Origin: a bacterium
GTDB lineage: Bacteria; Spirochaetota; Spirochaetia; JABEVK01
Assembly (NCBI GenBank): GCA_021781625.1
Contig: JAJXWL010000072.1
Location: 1 to 8,129, forward strand
Direction of reading: 5' to 3'
Length of the DNA stretch: 8,129 bases
Shown: one piece after another, positions 6,533-8,129 of the stretch
Numbering within the stretch: position 1 is the first letter of the stretch
Layout: each line of letters starts with the position of its first letter
Program-made: the position numbers and the translations under genes
Notes under the pieces: model-generated
What the model saw: only the letters and a program-made list of their open reading frames with translations
What the model was told of the DNA's origin: nothing
Databases searched by the model: none

Positions 6533-6903
6533 AAGAAGTCATCGCCATCATTCGGATGAATCGAATGAATCAGACAAAAAAAGCTCTTGTCGAAGCGGGG
6601 TTGAATTCCATGACAGCACGAGAAGTTCTAGGAAGAGGAAAAGGGCTGGTCGATTTTGGAGTCCTTAAAGGAGCTGAAAAAGGGTATGAAGAAGCCATTG
6701 CTCACCTTGGTGAAAGTCAACGGCTCATTCCAAAACGCCTGATCTCGATGATAGTTCCTGACAAGTCGGTCAAGTTGGTCGTTCAAGCCCTTTTGAAGGC
6801 CAACCAGACCGGTCGCTCAGGTGACGGAAAAATATTTGTCCTGCCAGCCTCTGAAGCGATACAAGTTCGCACAGGGGAACGCGGTGACAAAGTACTCGAT
6901 TAA
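6529..6903 (+). CDS. nifI2: NifI2, PII-like regulator of nitrogenase activity
   Basis: This is the second subunit of the NifI1-NifI2 switch that inactivates nitrogenase in response to ammonium. It has 124 residues, about the family norm. It starts MKEVIAIIRMNRMNQTKKAL and carries VLGRGKGLVDFGVL before a long T-loop region (about 43-68, including KGYEEAIAHL and SQRLIPKRL). It ends with the PII signature SGDGKIFVLPASEAIQVRTG (about 98-117) and GDKVLD. The long T-loop with RLIPKRLI distinguishes NifI2 from NifI1 and from GlnB/GlnK. The start overlaps the nifI1 stop (ATGA), so translation is probably coupled. It lies 26 bases before nifD, the direct target of the complex. Confidence 0.96.
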   Translation: MKEVIAIIRMNRMNQTKKALVEAGLNSMTAREVLGRGKGLVDFGVLKGAEKGYEEAIAHLGESQRLIPKRLISMIVPDKSVKLVVQALLKANQTGRSGDGKIFVLPASEAIQVRTGERGDKVLD

Positions 6904-6929
6904 CCTCGAGGAGACAAAGGAGTATCACC

Positions 6930-8129
6930 ATGTCCAGCGAAACACTGAACAGCAAAAGTATGCAAGAAGTTAAAAAAGAATTGTTGTCGGCGTATCCATC
7001 AAAACTGGCGAGAAAACGCGACAAGCAGATCGTATTGAATCAAGTCCGGGAAAAGGACGAGGTGCCCGAGATTCAGGCAAATACGCGAACCGCCCCAGGG
7101 ATTATTACCCAACGGGGTTGTACCTATGCCGGTTGCAAAGGTGTCGTCGTGGGTCCAACTCGGGACATCCTTCAAATCACTCATGGTCCCATTGGTTGTG
7201 GGTTTTATAGCTGGCTGACACGCCGTAATCAAACCAGAACAACTCGGCCTGAAGAAGACAACTTCATGCCCTACTCTCTTTCAACAGATATGCAAGAAGA
7301 CAACATCGTCTTTGGTGGAGAGAAAAAACTTCGTCAAGCGATCCGCGAAGCCTATGCGTTGTTCCATCCCAAAGCCATCGCGATTTTTGCAACTTGTCCT
7401 GTGGGCTTGATTGGCGATGACATTCATGCTGTAGCCAAAGATCTCGAAGCCGAACTCGGTATCACGATTTTTGCTATGAGTTGCGAAGGTTACAAAGGCG
7501 TTTCACAGTCAGCTGGTCACCACATTGCCAACAATGCCGTGTTTGAACACGTTGTGGGGAAAAACCTGCAAGAGGTTAAGGGGAAATATAAGATCAATCT
7601 GTTGGGTGAATACAACATCGGGGGGGATGGTTTTGAGATTGAGAAAATTTTCGAGGCTGTTGGGTTGACCTTAGTGTCGACCTTTTCAGGGAACTCAACG
7701 TTTGTCGCGATGTCGAGTGCACCTCAAGCTGATCTCAATGTTGTTCAGTGCCATCGTTCCATCAACTACACGGCAGAAATGATGGAGACAAAATACGGGA
7801 TACCTTGGTTCAAGGTCAATTTTGTCGGGGCTAAAGCCACCGCGAAGTCCTTGCGCAAAATTGCTGAATACTATGGTGAGGCAGAACTGAGTGATCGCAT
7901 AGAAAATTACATTGCCCAAGAAATGCCTAAGGTCGAAGCCGCTTTGGCAAAAATCAGACCGAGGCTTGAAGGCAAAACAGTGATGATGTATGTAGGCGGC
8001 TCGCGGGCCCACCATTATCAGGAACTCTTTAACGAGCTGGGAATGCGAGTTCTTTCTGCAGGTTATGAGTTTGCCCATCGTGATGACTATGAAGGCCGGA
8101 AGGTTCTACCGAATATCAAGGTCGATGCG
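6930..8129 (+). CDS. nifD: NifD, nitrogenase MoFe protein alpha subunit (3' partial)
   Basis: NifD with NifK forms the alpha2beta2 MoFe protein, where N2 is reduced at FeMo-co. The frame is open from ATG 6930 to the window edge (400 codons); AAAGGAG lies seven bases before the ATG. P-cluster ligand positions are C64 (RGCTYAGCKG), C90 (HGPIGCGFYSW) and C156 (ATCPVGLIGDD). H197 in SQSAGHHIAN corresponds to the catalytic alpha-His195 of Azotobacter, and C274 in VVQCHRSINY to the FeMo-co ligand alpha-Cys275. GGSRAHH carries the cofactor-contacting Arg. These motifs are of the Mo type rather than AnfD or VnfD. The run AHRDDYEGRKVLPNIKVDA at the end matches C. pasteurianum NifD and is the beginning of the roughly 50-residue insertion that marks the clostridial type. 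The cofactor His (alpha-442) and the C-terminus lie beyond the window. nifK is expected next. Confidence 0.98.
   Translation, partial: MSSETLNSKSMQEVKKELLSAYPSKLARKRDKQIVLNQVREKDEVPEIQANTRTAPGIITQRGCTYAGCKGVVVGPTRDILQITHGPIGCGFYSWLTRRNQTRTTRPEEDNFMPYSLSTDMQEDNIVFGGEKKLRQAIREAYALFHPKAIAIFATCPVGLIGDDIHAVAKDLEAELGITIFAMSCEGYKGVSQSAGHHIANNAVFEHVVGKNLQEVKGKYKINLLGEYNIGGDGFEIEKIFEAVGLTLVSTFSGNSTFVAMSSAPQADLNVVQCHRSINYTAEMMETKYGIPWFKVNFVGAKATAKSLRKIAEYYGEAELSDRIENYIAQEMPKVEAALAKIRPRLEGKTVMMYVGGSRAHHYQELFNELGMRVLSAGYEFAHRDDYEGRKVLPNIKVDA

Noticed and set aside
6904..6911. CCTCGAGG palindrome between nifI2 and nifD
   Set aside because: It is a self-complementary octamer with no loop and no T-run, so it cannot be a terminator. 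The gap is only 26 bases and is taken up by the nifD ribosome site.
7695..8078. 127-codon open frame on the - strand inside nifD
   Set aside because: It lies entirely opposite the conserved NifD coding sequence and its translation shows no recognisable domain, so it is a shadow frame.

Overview
The window lies inside a molybdenum nitrogenase (nif) cluster. It holds ten genes, all on the + strand and tightly packed. No stretch longer than 300 bases lacks a gene; the largest gap is the 164 bases at 5152-5315. The order is nifN (5' end cut off by the window) - nifB - [2Fe-2S] ferredoxin - modA - modB - modC - promoter region - nifH - nifI1 - nifI2 - nifD (3' end cut off by the window).

The likely host is an anaerobic member of the Firmicutes/Clostridia, possibly a Desulfitobacterium- or Desulfosporosinus-like spore former; this genus-level guess is inference. 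The grounds are the nifH-I1-I2-D order, a NifD and a thioredoxin-like ferredoxin that resemble the Clostridium pasteurianum proteins, AAGGAGG-type ribosome binding sites and a moderate GC content. The NifI pair also occurs in methanogens, but the strong Shine-Dalgarno sites and the sigma-54 promoter argue for a bacterium.

Region 1 (2-2994) makes the FeMo-cofactor. NifN is half of the NifEN scaffold, NifB is the radical SAM enzyme that builds NifB-co, and the ferredoxin is a plausible electron donor. Region 2 (3032-5151) is a complete molybdate ABC importer, ModA-ModB-ModC, placed so that molybdenum uptake can be expressed with cofactor synthesis. Region 3 (5152-5315) contains a clear sigma-54 promoter with exact GG-N10-GC geometry, and a perfect 7-bp dyad about 115 bases upstream of the predicted transcript start. 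Region 4 (5316-8129) encodes the Fe protein NifH, the two PII-like post-translational regulators NifI1 and NifI2, and the first 400 residues of the MoFe protein alpha subunit NifD.

The genes form one pathway: molybdate import, cofactor assembly, nitrogenase, and ammonium-responsive switch-off of the enzyme. I see no sign of an undescribed system. The points most worth a second look are the promoter architecture, modABC sitting between the cofactor genes and nifH, Cys-rich additions in NifB, a 21-bp tandem duplication in nifN, and a ModA that lacks a lipobox.
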